Origin: Ulva prolifera
Lineage: Eukaryota > Chlorophyta > Ulvophyceae > Ulvales > Ulvaceae
NCBI GenBank assembly: GCA_023078555.1
Contig: CM041198.1
Coordinates: 7,983,836 to 8,047,835, forward strand
Reading direction: 5' to 3'
Length of the DNA stretch: 64,000 bases
Shown here: positions 11,565 through 24,661 of the stretch, piece by piece
Layout of the letters: each line of letters opens with the position of its first letter
How positions within the stretch are numbered: the first letter of the stretch is position 1
Translations under genes and position numbers: made by a program
The notes under the pieces: generated by a model
Told to the model about the DNA's origin: nothing
Seen by the model: only the letters and a program-made list of their open reading frames with translations
Database searches by the model: none

Positions 11565-14500
11565 CTGCACACACAAGGGAGTCTGCGTGCAGCCGCGCAT
11601 GCGTAGGGGGCGTGCGTGGCAGCATGTGCCGTCCGAACTGGTGCGGATCTGCCACGGCGGAGTTGACCAAGTTTGCAGGCCGGCCGGCGCCGCTGCGTTG
11701 GGACACGGAGCAATGCTGCAGCATGCTGAACAATGCAGTCACTTGGGAACCTGGAGCGTATGAATGGGGGGAAATTATACATATGCTTCAATGCTCGATC
11801 CTTCTGCGTCAAGTCAGAAGTGCGGTTGAGTGCGCAGTGGGAAGCACATGGCCCTAGGTGGTGCGGGCCCCTGGGGAGCATGCATGTACGTTTGGTCAGG
11901 CAGGACGATCGGATCGGCTGACGTGGTCTCTGCGGCCACGAGCTGTGCGTTGCCAAGTCAGTGAGCCGCTTCGAACGCACGAACGCAGCGGCAAGCACTA
12001 TCGCAAGAGCACAGCAACACTATTTGAGAGCTGCATATGTAAGATGCTTCTGCTGTCCGCGAACAGAAACAACAGGTGTCGATAAATTGCGTATCGAAGT
12101 CAGCTGTTGATGCAAACTTACCGTCACCCTCATCGGCGATGGAAACAAGAAACACGCAAGTCTACATCAGAGACATCATTTCAGATATGTGACAGCAAGC
12201 TTTGCGCATTCAGCCGGACAGGCCTGGAATAAACAAACATCGTTGCGCAGGAGCTTCAACATGATGGAAGTGGACAACTCTTGCATTGCGGTTGGGGCAG
12301 AGTTCAAAGCTGGCGAATGAATGTGCATATCACAGTATGAACGGTGTGTAGGCAGCTTGCACGTCACGACCACGTGAAGCGTCAGCAGCACTGCTATGGG
12401 TGACTGTCGATAAACAGTCCGCTTAAACGCCGCAGATGACATTCCGAGCAACTCGGGAAATGTAGTTCAGACAGGCTCGAGCAGCCCGCGCAACTGGGTG
12501 GTGCACATCGATATGTGTAACCCGCGCTGTTATGCGCTCATGCCGTTCCTTGCAGCGCCGGAACCGTTGCCCCTCAATATGGTATCTGGCTATGTTGACG
12601 ATGCGAATTTCGAGCAGTCGAGGACGTGATGTGCGTCTCCTGCCGGCGAACAGAGCCGGTGAATGAAGCAACGACTGCCCGATAGCAACTCAACCCGCAG
12701 AATCAAATCAGAGCATCGAACACACCTTCAAATGTCTATCTGTGAAGTACCAGAAAGGATTCTGAGCAGAAGTGCGACTGCGGAAGATCCTTCGACAGTG
12801 GCAAGGGTAGCACTATGTTCGACAGATCTTATGGAATTTGGAGGGATATGGCTATTGCGTTTGCAGCATGTACTGGTGTAGAATGCAGTACGACTGTGCA
12901 GTATGCAGAGCCTCGCACGGGAGACATGAACGTGAAAAGTGCTCCTGGTGTGGTGCTGCATGCATCGGCCCTGCCAGCTGACCCCGTAAAGCATGTACGC
13001 GCTCGCTCACGGCTGTCCAGAAATGCTACTCAGCCGGGGCTGCGCCCCACAGGACAAAGAGACTTTTCAGCTAGGCACGTGTGTGTGATAGGGGCGAGGA
13101 GTCTGCAGCTCTCCAGCGGGGCGCGGCAGTACAGCCCGAACGGTGAGACTTACGATGGTTTGCGCGAGGCAACATCCAATCGGCGGTGCAATGCAGAGCA
13201 CACGCCAGGCATTGAGCAGAAACCGCTTATTCTCACATGGCTCAACGAGTCAATAGGTAATGCCTCGGCCGACGTCACGATTGCCTGTATCCGTGCTACC
13301 TTTGTGTAGGTGTACTCTTGAATCGTGTCGCACAGCGTCACTTAAACATTCTATCAGCATCTGATAGCTTCTTGTGGTGCTCACAAACCTGCCGGACATG
13401 CGTGGTGCCGAAGTACCGGCATGGCGTGCAGCTTCGATAGCGAGGCCAGCTTTCAAAAGCGCGCTGTGCATGTCTGCCAGAACGAAACAGCTACAGTCAA
13501 CTCCAACCTGCTTCTATAATATGTGTGTGATGGACCGCTGCTCATGGAGTCGCTGGGCATCAGGTATTTATCTGTCAGACTTGCGCTCGCATCCTCTCCC
13601 ACGCGGCTGTGAGCATGCCCGTCCACCTCGAGTCTGCTCCCTTCCATTGCCACAAACTCCTACGCAACCAACACAGATGCCATACATAGGTCTTTGAGAA
13701 CGTTTCGCCGGCAGCTGTGTGAGTGCATCATGTGGAGGACATGACCCATGTCACATGAGCCAGGTCATAACTGGGCTCCACTTGCAAGCTTCGGTGGTCA
13801 ACGGGTGTACAGCGAGACACGTCCGCCTTGTGTGAAATTCTTACCCATGGCTGCGTCATTCAGCGGGGGTGCTCTGTTCTGCCAGTGTGGCTCGGTGGCC
13901 TTTGCTTGCGTATATTGAACTGAAAGAAATGAAACTGTTGGGTCCGATGTATGCAGCAGTCCGCCTACAGGTGCGTGACGGATGCCACTCTCTATCAGGC
14001 GAAATTTCTGAGATTTGCTTGTCCCCTTCAGCTGGGGTCATGCTAGCACTGACCACGCGTTCCAAAGTTGAAGCATGTGCATGTAAATTGAGGTGTGCTC
14101 ATGTAGTCACAAAGGACAGAGGACGGGCAGCGAGCCGTTGCCACACGCAAATCCACTCACGCAGTCATGGCAGTAGGCCGGGTATACCCGTATACGAGCA
14201 CGTACCACAGCCCGGTGCACACACCGAAGCACCCACCGAAGCTGACAAAGGCATCATTCATTCGCCATGGCCAGTGTGATGTGTCCCATGGGCCCCCACA
14301 GCTGCATCTAGATGGTCGTCGCTGGGTTCCGAGGATACACTTGGAGAGGCAGGTATATATACTGTAGCAGGTTCCGCGAACGGCAAGCACCGCACAAAAG
14401 CGCCGCCGTCGCCCCACTCAGAGAGTCACTCACACTCTGCCAGCGCTGTCCATCAACGTCGTCTGCGCGCGGCGGATGGCCGTTGCTCTATGTTAGGTGG

Positions 14501-15187
14501 AGATGTGGTGTCATTCATCCCGGTCTTCACTGCATTCTGCTGAGCTGTTCTGACATGCGGTGCCACAGTGGTCGGTGCCCACGCAAACTGCCCCGCTGCA
14601 GACGCTTAACATGAGCATGTGCCGTCGCGGGACATACATGCAACTGGCTGCAAGCTGTCTGGGGCTGCAAGACTGTGGCAATCCAGTGGTATAGCGGCCA
14701 TATCACTGGACTGCCACAAAGACAGAAAGAACGAGTCAGCACCTGTGCCATGTTGTGCCACGTGTTCCGGAGGGCTGGTGATCACGTCCATGATGCCAAT
14801 GCAATCTTCACAGGTCTGACACACTTGCTCTCGCATGCTCCTTTCTCTTGAGGGCAGGGGCATCATGCTGCACAGAGTTGCTGTGTGTGCTGCATCAGAT
14901 AAATATGCTCGTATACAAGAGCTGGGACGACACGCAACTTGTGTTGAGGCATCCCGCCTGGTCCGAGGTGCTTCGTGGGCAAGTCTACAATGTGTCGTAG
15001 CTGAGATGGCAAGTCTGGCACTGTGAGCTTCAGGGATATGGTTGTCACTGTCTCGAACTCACTGTTGTCCACCAGCTGTAGCTAGTGAGACCGGCCAGTT
15101 CAGTGCAGTGCAGTAGCCGGCGTAAGCAGGCCGTGCCTCGAGCTTGACGCTGTCCCGTACACATAGGCTGTATGAACGTGTCTCTTT
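11565..15187. other. Non-coding part of unit copy 2 and its right flank
   Basis: The part to about 13,450 is nearly identical to 31,400-33,248 (inverted). From 13,450 to 14,600 it resembles copy 1 (3,600-4,980) with many differences, including a counterpart of the segment deleted from copy 3. I see no supported gene. The frame at 12,176-12,451 (minus) is kept in copy 3 but broken in copy 1. From 14,600 to 15,187 I see nothing. Confidence 0.5.
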
Positions 15188-15502
15188 CCTTGCGCCACAT
15201 GCCAGTGCACCCCGTGTGCATGCGTGCATCTATCCTTCTGTCGCGGTGCTGCCCACCTTGCTGCCTTGGTCCTTGTGACACATGCCAGTGCACCTCGTGT
15301 GCATGCGTGCATCTATCCTTCTGTCGCGGTGCTGCCCACCTTGCTGCCTTGGTCCTTGTGACACATGCCAGTGCACCTCGTGTGCATGCGTGCATCTATC
15401 CTTCTGTCGCGGTGCTGCCCACCTTGCTGCGTGCATCTATCCTTCTGTCGCGGTGCTGCCCACCTTGCTGCCTTGGTCCTTGTAACACATGCGTGCATCT
15501 AG
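15188..15502. repeat. 83-bp minisatellite, about 3.6 units
   Basis: Units start at about 15,188, 15,271 and 15,354; a partial unit follows from about 15,430. Each reads CCTTGTGACACATGCCAGTG and then a TGCATGCGTGCATC section and a CTGTCGCGGTGCTGCCC section. Neighbouring units are almost identical, so the array is young. Because 83 is not a multiple of three, the long open frames across it on both strands are not convincing genes. Confidence 0.9.
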
Positions 15503-18500
15503 CCACGTGGATTGTGCATGGTGCCACTGGGCAGAGGGAAGCCTGGTCGCTGCGGGAACGTTGTGAGCGTAGCACGCGAAAGCGGCTACATGCACCCGGA
15601 AGCTGTTCAAAGCGTCTGAGCTGTGGCTCTATACATGTTGTTGCCATCATCAGCACCCATTGTGACTGCTTCAAGTGGGTATGATTCAGCAGGCTTTGGT
15701 CTCGTCCATGAGGAGGCATCGCTGTGAAACCAAGCAAGACAACTTCAGGCATCCTTCCCGAACGCAGCTTTGCTGTGCCGCTGAGTGAAAGCTCCAGTGT
15801 TTGGGGTACAAGTACACGTGTGACAGGAATGCCCTGAGGTTTCTTCTCTAGAGTGCACGAGCTCCAGGCCTTGCTTTGTGAACACCGATGCAAGCCTCAA
15901 CCCGGTAGTCCTGACTGAGTTTGCTTGCAAGACTGCACCAAGCAGCCGCTCTGATCCAAAGTAGAGCATTCTTTGCAGAGCCTGTGATGCCAGCTTCTTT
16001 GCATTCTATACGTCCTGCAGATTCAGGATACAAATTGCAATCGGCTCCAGTCGTCTTAGTTTCCGTCCTGTCGATGGCTGTCTGTGCTCTGCGCCACTGC
16101 TGACTGAACGCTGTCAGTTGATCAATGGTGTGCGCAGCCGCGAATGTGATTCATGCCAATTCTACCACGATGCAAGCCAAATTTTGCTGTATGTACCGAA
16201 ACATAGTGGCGTAGGCGCAAGCTGTTGGTCCGTAGCACCCGCAGCTGTGCGCTGCTCATCCGTCACAATGCGTGGGGATGGTCGCATACCGGTACTAGAG
16301 ATGGGCAGGCACCGGCAGAACACTACAAGACTGACAGCAGCTACAGGTCACGATGTGATCGTTGGATTTCTGCCTGTGGCAGCGGACAGGAAACAGGTGC
16401 CGCATTTGAATGATGCGGGCGTCGGCCTAGATATAGCTGCAACAGACGCTAGCGTGGGAAGTATCCCCGGCAGCTGCATCAAAGGCTCCGGAATGGGTAC
16501 GTGTACATTGTACAGACGCCCCGACCTGAAGATCACGCGGGTTCTGGCAACTCATCAAAACTGCGTTGCGGCGACAGGTATTGCCATCGTCAGCTGTGCC
16601 CGGCGACTTGAACTCGGCGCAGACTGTGATGGAAAAAAGCGTTGAGAAGACCTTGGTGATACATCAGGATGGAGTCGACGTCATATACAGACCGCGCACA
16701 ACGGAAATCGGCTGTGCATGCAAACTTTGATGGTGGTGTGTGAAGATTGTGTTGCTGCTACTTCGATAAGAGCTAGATAGTTGAAATAGCATACAATTGT
16801 ATATGTTAGCCACTGTCAAAGGGTTCAACTCTGGCTATGGTGTTTGCATGCTACTTCATTCAACGGTCAAGCAGTGCACTACATGCACCTGGACGTTATT
16901 TCGCACACTGATGTCGCAATCGCCATGCACATGCAACGGCATGGACTGCGATCTTGCGCATTTGAACTCACAATTGTTGGATGCGGCTGCACCTTTGCTG
17001 GTCGCTTGATTGTCATTCACAGGCGCAAATTCAGTTGCGATGCGTAAAGCGCGTTCGAATTGAAACATGGTTGTGCGAGCTAATGCCGCTCCGCGAGGAC
17101 GCAGGGGACTTCGCTGACCGATACCATTGTCTGATCCAGATTCACGGCTCGGAAGCCAGCACAAGTAGCCCTTCCCCGGCTTCAATGCACACTGGAAGTG
17201 TTCTTCAGTAGGTGTGTAGCTGTGGCATCGGTGGTGCCTTGCGCCAAACTCGGAGCATTGCCGGTCTGTCCTTGACATATTTCGTCTGTACACTCCGCTT
17301 ATCGGAATAGTCTGCATTGATGTTTATCATCAGAAAGACAGGTATGCTGTCTCAGCGCCAGCAGCGGTAACAACGGCAGCTCAGCAGTCGACATCCACTG
17401 TGGCACTCTACGGCTTCGCTTGCGCGTCCATCGCAGGTGTGGCCTGCTCAAATGTAACACCTGTACTCTGCAGCTCTATCGATGTTCGTGGCTGTTGCGG
17501 GAAGCGGTTGCCACTTAGCGTTGCCTTTGCAGCAACGCCACTGTGAAGCGAACAGCTCCTAACCCAGCTGACATGCATGCTTGAACTCTCAGCACACGAA
17601 CGGCCTGCCACACCGACCATCCCGCAAATGATGTAGATAACATCCATGCCCTGCTGGCTGGTATTACAACACCCGCGAGAAAGGGGGCCGGTGCAAAGCA
17701 CAATCCAGTCTGTGCATGGTCTGCTGAATTTGAGGTCGAGCACGCCTGTACCAGTCCCTCCTCTCGCGACCCACTGCTGTTGCGCTCTATGGAACCATGA
17801 TGTGCATACCAAGGTGCCATACATGCAAGTATCGTGTCGCACCTGCGATGACCTCGGTTCGTGCACATGCAATGGGCGCGTGTAGAGCTCGAGCCTGTGC
17901 AACGACCGCGCGAAAACATCGCAGATCACGAGTAAGATGCATGGGCTATGCTACGAGTACCTGTGCGCGTATTTTGTTGCACATGCTCCCTGCATGGGCC
18001 GGTGCTTTCAGCTGCTTGCGCCACACTACAGCCCACCGTGCCAAGCAGTGCACACGCACCAAGCACTGAGCATTCTGCGCTTCCAGGCTCCTTAGTGACG
18101 ATCGAGTTGTCTACACTGCTGCCACTGTTAGCCATGCAAGCCTTGCTCCCAGATGCAGACTATAGACCCTTGGTCAGCAGCATGGCAGACAGCCAGTGAC
18201 GGTCAGGCTGATACTGCCATCATGTATCAGGCAACGCGAACAGAGCTCCAAACGAGCACGATGTTGAAACATGTTCCGAAACGTTCCGAAACGTTTTTAG
18301 CCAAGCATGCACAGATATGCACCCATGGCAGGCCAGCCGCGGGAGCCAGTGTCTCAATGTTTCCACACTTTGAAAAGCTGCCATCATGCTCTCCGTGCCG
18401 TTCATGAATCGCATCCCTTGCACAGCAACAAACAACACGAGCACGGATGATTGTACGGCAGAGCACCATGACACGCTACAAGCCAGCATGACCAGCAGCC

Positions 18501-18789
18501 CTGATTCGGAGATCCATGCCAACACATCCACGCAATTCAAGCAGTCAGGCTCCTGCACACGACAGACACTGTCTCATGGCAGACAACCCAAAACAACCAC
18601 CATTGTTACGGCTGCTTTTAACGCTTGCAGCCGGCCCATTGCCATCCCTCTGTGCTGCAGGGGTGCCGCAGCCACCACGGACCAGCAGGCCCGAGCCTCC
18701 CCAGCCGCCCGCCCCACCCCGCAGCCCCCCGGTCCGCCCCGCACGTATCAAAAGCGACTTTTACACGGTGTCCGACCTAAAGAGGACAC
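15503..18789. other. Spacer of about 3.3 kb without a supported gene
   Basis: Moderate GC, no recognisable domain on either strand. The longest open frames (16,118-16,645 plus; 17,408-17,929 minus; 16,856-17,317 minus) lack codon bias or family resemblance. A short direct repeat of GTTCCGAAAC lies near 18,272-18,292. A lowly conserved spliced gene on the minus strand cannot be excluded. Confidence 0.4.
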
Positions 18790-21052
18790 ATGCGGCCGCG
18801 TAGACCTCGCCCGCTGCTGCGCGCGCTGTGCGCTGCGCTCCTCACGGCCCTGCTGGCAGCCGGGGTCGCCGCTGACGCGGCCCCGGCGGGAGGCTCCATC
18901 GGCACCCCGATCGTGCAGCCCCGCACCCCCACACCCGCCAACGCGACCACGTCCGCCGCTGCAGCCACGGGGTCGGCGCCGGAGGTGGCCGCGCCTGTAG
19001 CCGCTCCTGCAGCCAACACGACGACACCAGCAGCCGCCGCGGCCCCGCCGCCGGCGCCGGCTGCGGCCGTTGTGGTGCCCCAGCCTGCAACCCCTGCACC
19101 AGCCTCCGCCGATGCGCCGGAGGCTGGGGCTGATACGGAGTCTCCAGCGCCGCCGGAGGCGCCGGAAGATGACGAAGCCGGCAATGATGATGAAGACGCA
19201 GACTCAGACGGGGGAGGTGTCGATGATGAAGATGATGAGGCAGGCGTTGGTGACGACGACGAAGATGATGGTATTGATGATGATGATGTGCAAGTGGAAG
19301 AGGCCGACGAGAGTGAGCAAGGCTTCGGGTGTGCCTCCCCCGCGCTCCAACCCGCGCTGCCGCCTGCTGTAGCGCCCTCCGCATGTGGTTTCGCATGTGC
19401 CGACATGCTGTCTGGCTGCCGAGGCCGGCCTTGAGGACGCCGTCGGCGCTTGAGGGGTAACCGTGTCTACAGGGGCCGCCGCGAAGTGGACCTGCGCAGC
19501 CCGACGCTCATCGATGCCTTCAACGTTGACGGTGTGTCCCTGCGCATGCGCATTCGGGTGTGCACACCCAAAACGGTACTCCGTGTGGTATGCTGAAAGC
19601 CAGCTCAGGCCACCAGCGCATGCGCAATGACGCCTGTCCACCGCCTGCCCCGGGAAGTATCGCCGCAGCCGGTATCTGCCCGGCACCACGGACCTCAGCC
19701 GGCTGTGTGACACACCGCACCGGACGCCGGGGCCCCCGCACACACCCCCACACGCCCCCCGCACGCATGCAGGCGACCTCATCTCCGTGAAGCACCTCTC
19801 GCGCTTCGAGGAACGCATCTGCCCCCCCCGCCGCGCCTGCGACAGCGCGATCGTGTCCGCCATGATGCTCGTCGCGAGCGCCGCGGGAGCCTTCATCATC
19901 ACCCACGTCGCGACCTTCCTCCCAGCCCCCCGCACCCGCGCCGACCCGCCCTCCTACCCGGCCGCCGACCCCCTCAGCTCCGTCAACACCGCCAACACCG
20001 CCACGACAGTCTCCTCCGTCTACCGCCCGCCCTCCAGCGACCACCTCCGCTGGCCCCACTTCTTCCACTTCTACCGCACCCGCAGCAAGGCCCGGCTGCG
20101 GCTCGGCTTCTCCTGGCTGATGTTCATCCCGGCGGCGATGTGGGCGGCGCTCGCGTTTGTGACGACGTTCCTCGTCGCGCCGTCGGAGGTCGACTTCCGG
20201 CTCGACGCGCCGGTGTACCTCGCAGTCACGGACGCCGCGGGGTGGGGAGCGATGCGGTTCGACGGCTGCAATGACATCCTCTGGCGCGTCGATGACGACG
20301 GCAGCTCGCCGCTGTACCTGACCCGCACGATCCGCCGCTGCTACGACGCGCGGCGGCTCGCGGCGCTCGAGGTGCCCCCGGCGCTCCTCCCGGCCCCCGG
20401 CGGCGACTTCGCGTCGATGCTGATCACCTCCGACCACGTCCGCGTCGCCGTGCTCTACGAGAACGGCCGCGAGTCGACGATCTCGCGCGTGTCAGCGCGC
20501 GTGGAGGACCTGCGCGAACGGCAGCCGGCCGCGCTCGCCGCGCTGCGCGGCGGCGCCGGCGGCGGCCGGACCGACGCGTCCGGCATGTTTCTGTCGTCGC
20601 GGTTCCGCCCGGAGGCGCTGATCCCGTACTTCGAGGCCGCGATGGAGCAGGAGCAGTACGCGGAGTGCGGGCCCCCGACGTTCCGGTTCCTCGGCGATGA
20701 CGGCACGACGTTCACCGGGCGGTGGCTGTTCACGTGCAGCCCGCAGCGCGGCGCCGCCCTCGGCGTCGACGGGCTGCTCTTTGCCGTGTTCCTCCGCCAC
20801 ACGGAGTACCGGTTCGACCCGGCGAGGGAAGGCGAGGCCTTCGAGGTGTTTGTGCCGGTGCGGGGGCTGGAGGACGTGGACGGCGAGGTGATCGAGGTGA
20901 TGGGCTGGAGCGAGGGGCTGCTGATCGGCCGCGTCGGCGTGATCTGGTGCAACTGGCTGTGCTCGGTGGTGGTCGCGGCCGTCATGGTCGCGCTCGCCGC
21001 GACCGTTGCGGTCCTGGCGGCCTTCTTCTCCAAGAACCTGCCGGTGCTGTAG
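18790..21052 (+). CDS. Secreted/membrane protein with acidic tract and three later membrane segments, family unknown
   Basis: I do not recognise this protein. Model: 18,790-19,328; 19,473-19,557; 19,658-19,706 (small, tentative); 19,773-21,052, all in phase, about 650 residues. The start ATG is followed by an Arg-rich n-region and a Leu/Ala core (LLRALCAALLTALLAAG) that looks like a signal peptide ending near AADA. Residues about 30-115 are Ala/Pro/Thr-rich, and residues about 115-178 are an Asp/Glu-rich low-complexity tract. A conserved-looking part follows (LRSPTLIDAFNVDGVSLRMR). Hydrophobic helices lie near residues 250-272, 335-358 and 617-641, and a large globular part between the second and third contains Cys residues (CGPPTFRF, FTCSPQ). 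Base composition is about 70% GC, well above the flanks. The acidic tract could bind calcium, which is inference only. Exon 4 is secure; the splice pattern of exons 2-3 is less so. Confidence 0.7.
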
Positions 21053-23377
21053 CCGCCCCGCGTGCTGGGCGTGCTGGGTCAGGGTGGGTGAGGCAGCTGC
21101 TTGGGGCAGCGGCATGCATGCTCTGTGGCCCAGGGGGTGTGATTGACTGAGGTGGGGGTGATCACCGATTGCATGCATGCATGGGCTTGGGCCAGTTCAT
21201 GAGATAGCATCGGGACATGATACAGAGCATCGAGTGCTTGGGTGCATGCATGGGAGGGAGGGGACCATGGGTCTTGACATGAGGTGCACGACTGGCGCCA
21301 TGACTGAGGGGTGACTGTGGTGGCTTGGGGGGGCCCCGTCTGGGGCTGCATGAGCGTTCCCTTTACTGAATGTTGGCTGCCTGCAACGTCTCCGGGCAGC
21401 CGCATCACAACTCGGCCTTCGGGGCTGTCCGAATAATAACTGTGGCCACAGGGCCTGTTGCGGCTTATGGAGGGAGCGGTGATTCGTTTGTGATGAGGTC
21501 CGGGGGTGCACGCAGCGGGGGGTGGTGGTGCTGCGGCGACGACGGCCGTGCACGCGGCACGGCAACGGCAGTGCCGGAGGCTCCGCAGGTGGGGTGCAGG
21601 CTCCGGATAACATTTTCCGACAGCATCTGTGTTGTCGTGGAGGTAGCTGCTGCAGGCACGGCTGCCGACGGTTCACAGCGTTGTGGTTTGTTTTTTGGGC
21701 TGGGTGTCAACCCTTTCTTTGGGTTTTGAGTCAGTTTGTGACCTTCAGAAGACTACAGCCATGACTTTGGAACGACAGGGGCCATGCTCCGTGGCCGAAG
21801 ACCCTACAGTCGCTCCTGGCGCTTGATTTCGCGTGCCGCACCTGAAGACCAGAGGCTGATCAGATGCACGGTGCTCAGGACCTGAGACGTCTCGCTGTGG
21901 TGCCTCGTCTGGTTACTCCTCGGCATGTCTGGTGACTAGATTCTTTGTTGCTGATGCATGAGGGTTGCGGGGGAGCGTGGTGGCCGGGCGCCCCCCGGGT
22001 AGCGGGCGCCATCCCGCTACAGGCATCACGGGAAGGTGCGCTGGGCAAGACAGGCGCCTGTGCTGTTGAGCTCATATGATCGACGATGCGGATGGCTACG
22101 GATGATGTGTGGATCAAGTTGACGTGAGAAGGATATGGCTTACGGCCAAGAAGGTATGAGGGTGCTGGCTGCCGGCAGCAGGTGAGTATGACTGGGTGGG
22201 AGGTTTGTATGGTGTGTGGCAGGGAAATTCTTATGGCGGATGGATTTTTTATTGGTTGTAGGTTATTCTTATGGTCGCCAGTCTGATTGGCCGAGGCGAC
22301 GGGAAATCTGTCGCCTTGTGTTGATCTCGGGGACAGCCATTCCCCTAATCATTTACATTGATGCAAATGCTTCCTGCCCTGAGGTGCCTCCCTTGCCCAA
22401 CCGAACTCGTTGGTCAGACTGGGTGGAGGCCACGTCCGATTTGCACGGGTGCGGTCCTTCAAGAACCGCTCCAAAGTTTAAACAATTGGAGCGGTCACCC
22501 TGTAGCAGCTAGGTCATAGTCGATCGATCCCCCCAAATGTCCCCCTCTTCAATCGCATATATTTTGTAAACTGCACAGCGACGATGTCGGAACGGGTCGA
22601 AATAGCGTGCCACAGCCCAGGGCACCTGGCATGCTTCACCTAAGAGCGCTCAGCTGGGCTCGGATCCGAGGATCAAGCTCCGGACTCACTGCATCGGATG
22701 CAGTGCATATTTACGACGTTGGATTCTGCACAGGCATCTCCAGCCACAGAATGAGGTGCAGAGGGCTATATACAACAACCAATACCCCCCTCATCTACCG
22801 TGATACCTCTGGCGTGCCCGAAATATGGGATGCGGGTCAGCGGACGTGCAGGCGTCCTCTGCTGTGGCTACGAGTGGGTGTTACTCTGCCCGCGCAAGCT
22901 TGCGCGAACCGCATCTCTGGCTTGGCAGCTTTTGCGACTGGGCGCAAAATGTGCTTCGCCAGCGGGATGCTGGCATGTGATCGTTTTGGCATGACGCAAG
23001 CAGAGATGGGCCTGGCCTCGGTGTCTGTATTGGTTGGATGCTCGTTTGTAGCGCAAGCGAATATTTGGTCATCTTCCATGCCGCGGGACAGTTGAACAGC
23101 ACATAGCGACTGCCCGAGCAAGCTATCATTTGCGATGCATCAGTGACAGCGGTAAAAGCTTCGTACATAGTTGCTCAACGATTGATGCGCGTTCACCCCA
23201 TTCCGCTGCAGTTGCTGCCCTCGAGTCGTACACCAGACGCGCATGTTCATTCAGCGGTCGAGTTTCGCCTTTCTAAACACCGACACGTGTAAGCTACAGG
23301 CTCAGTCTGTATCCCTTGCATAGCTCACCTGACGTGCTCCCTCAACTCATTCATATTTTCGCTTCACCCGTGCTCCC
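21053..23377. other. Spacer between the membrane protein and ARL5
   Basis: About 2.3 kb with no supported gene. It contains GCATGCATGC-type palindromes at 21,172-21,182. The open frame at 22,607-23,095 (plus, 162 codons) shows no recognisable domain and no flanking splice signals that would tie it to another exon. Confidence 0.45.
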
Positions 23378-24661
23378 ATGGGTGGAGCCTGGAGCTCATG
23401 GTCTTTCCCGACGATCATCAAATATTTCTTCCCCAATAAAGACTACAAGCTGACCATGGTGTGCTCTGACCAGCTCTTCCTTGGTCTACGGTTCAGGGAC
23501 TCGGAGCGTGATTGCGGACCGGTCTACCTGCCATGTTCATTGTTCATGTAATAGCCAATGCCTTTAGCATGCATTGCTTATCTAAACTTATAGCCCTGAA
23601 TTGCTTCATGAGGCAATGCAGGTGGGACTTGACAACTCGGGAAAGACAACAGCATTGTACAAGATGAGTCTAGGCCAAACTGTTGCAACGATTCCAACGA
23701 TCGGTAGCAATGTCGAAAGGGTCAAGATGGACAACGTTAGCTTCGAGGTGTGGGATCTCGGCGGCCAGGCCAACATGCGCCCGACCTGGGGCATGTACCT
23801 CAAGGGGGTCGATGCCATCATCGTGGTCATAGACAGCACAGATCGTGTCAGGATACCGATCGCGAAACAGGAACTCTACCAGATTCTGGCAGTTCCCGAA
23901 CTAGAGAGGGTGCCTTTGCTCATCCTCGCCAACAAGCAGGTGCGGCCCATTCACCAGGTGTCACACACATGGCGTGTAGTCCTTTGGCAGCCTTCACAGA
24001 ACTCTGTGTTTCCATCTCCCAGGAAGCAGTGATGTTCTGCTCTGAGAACTTTCCTGGCTGGAATGCCACAGATGGATGGCTGCTATGACATGCATTGTGC
24101 CTACCAACTCCCCCGACATGCATGCATGCTTCACTGCTCGCGCAGCACCATGGACCACAGCCTGATCCCACACTTAGCATCACGGCTGACTTCCAGCTGC
24201 TTTGAGCGCACATGCGATACTCTATGGTCACCACGGTGGCTATCCTCACGAGGCAGCCGACTGTGGCGAAAGGGCGCAATCACGGCATGGGAACAGAGAG
24301 CAAATGCGCTGAACTGCAGCCGGCACAGAACCGCCTCTCCCGCCCATGCCGCCCACAACCACCATGCCTCTGCAAGGGCTCTTCAGTGGCCAGAGCGCAC
24401 TGCGGTGTGCACCCTGCCGGTGCAGGCGCCACATCCCCGAAACTGCACCACGGCAGCTCTGTGCAACGGCGGCGCCCTGCGCAGGACCTCGACGACGCGA
24501 TGGGCGTGCTCGAGATGACGGAGGCGCTGTCGCTGCAAAAGGTGACGAGCCACGACTGGCACATGCAGCCGTGCTGCGCCCTCTCCGGGGACGGCCTGCC
24601 GGAGGGCTTCGGCTGGATCTCGCAGCGGGTGCACCGCCACCTCAAGCACGGCAGCGGCTGA
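23378..24661 (+). CDS. ARL5: ARL5-like small GTPase (ARF family)
   Basis: Three exons: 23,378-23,458; 23,622-23,939; 24,485-24,661; 191 residues, close to the usual 179-180. The start gives M-G-G, so Gly2 is available for N-myristoylation as in ARF/ARL proteins, followed by an amphipathic segment (SFPTIIKYFF). All G motifs are present: GLDNSGKTT (P-loop), PTIGSNVE (switch I), WDLGGQ (switch II, catalytic Gln), NKQD split across the second intron, and CCALSG. The SNVE after PTIG, ELYQILA and the WHxQxCCALxGxGLxxGxxW ending fit ARL5 better than ARF1, ARL1 or ARL8. By family it cycles on the trans-Golgi and recruits tethering factors such as GARP. Introns begin GTGTGC and GTGCGG. It lies alone, with spacers on both sides. 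Confidence 0.92.

Larger units (their letters stand above)
5908..14600 (-). repeat. Segmental duplication unit, copy 2
   Basis: Inverted counterpart of about 31,300-38,790 and direct counterpart of copy 1. Identity to copy 3 is uneven by eye: roughly 93-96% over 5,930-8,700, about 98-99% over 8,830-9,780 and over 11,600-13,400, and about 90% in the HAT intron at 9,781-10,041. Right of about 13,450 copy 2 diverges from copy 3 and only weakly follows copy 1, fading out near 14,600. Unlike copies 1 and 3 it carries no DIT1 sequence. Confidence 0.8.

Noticed and set aside
12176-12451. Minus frame of 91 codons kept in copy 3 (32,362-32,637)
   Set aside because: In copy 1 the frame is changed by indels, and the high identity between copies 2 and 3 covers non-coding DNA too.
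15172-15684. CRISPR array or repeat protein in the 83-bp repeats
   Set aside because: Units are contiguous without unique spacers, the genome is eukaryotic, and a unit length of 83 shifts the reading frame each time.
16118-16645. Open frame of 175 codons
   Set aside because: Composition matches the surrounding spacer, with no domain, no splice partners and overlapping frames on the other strand.
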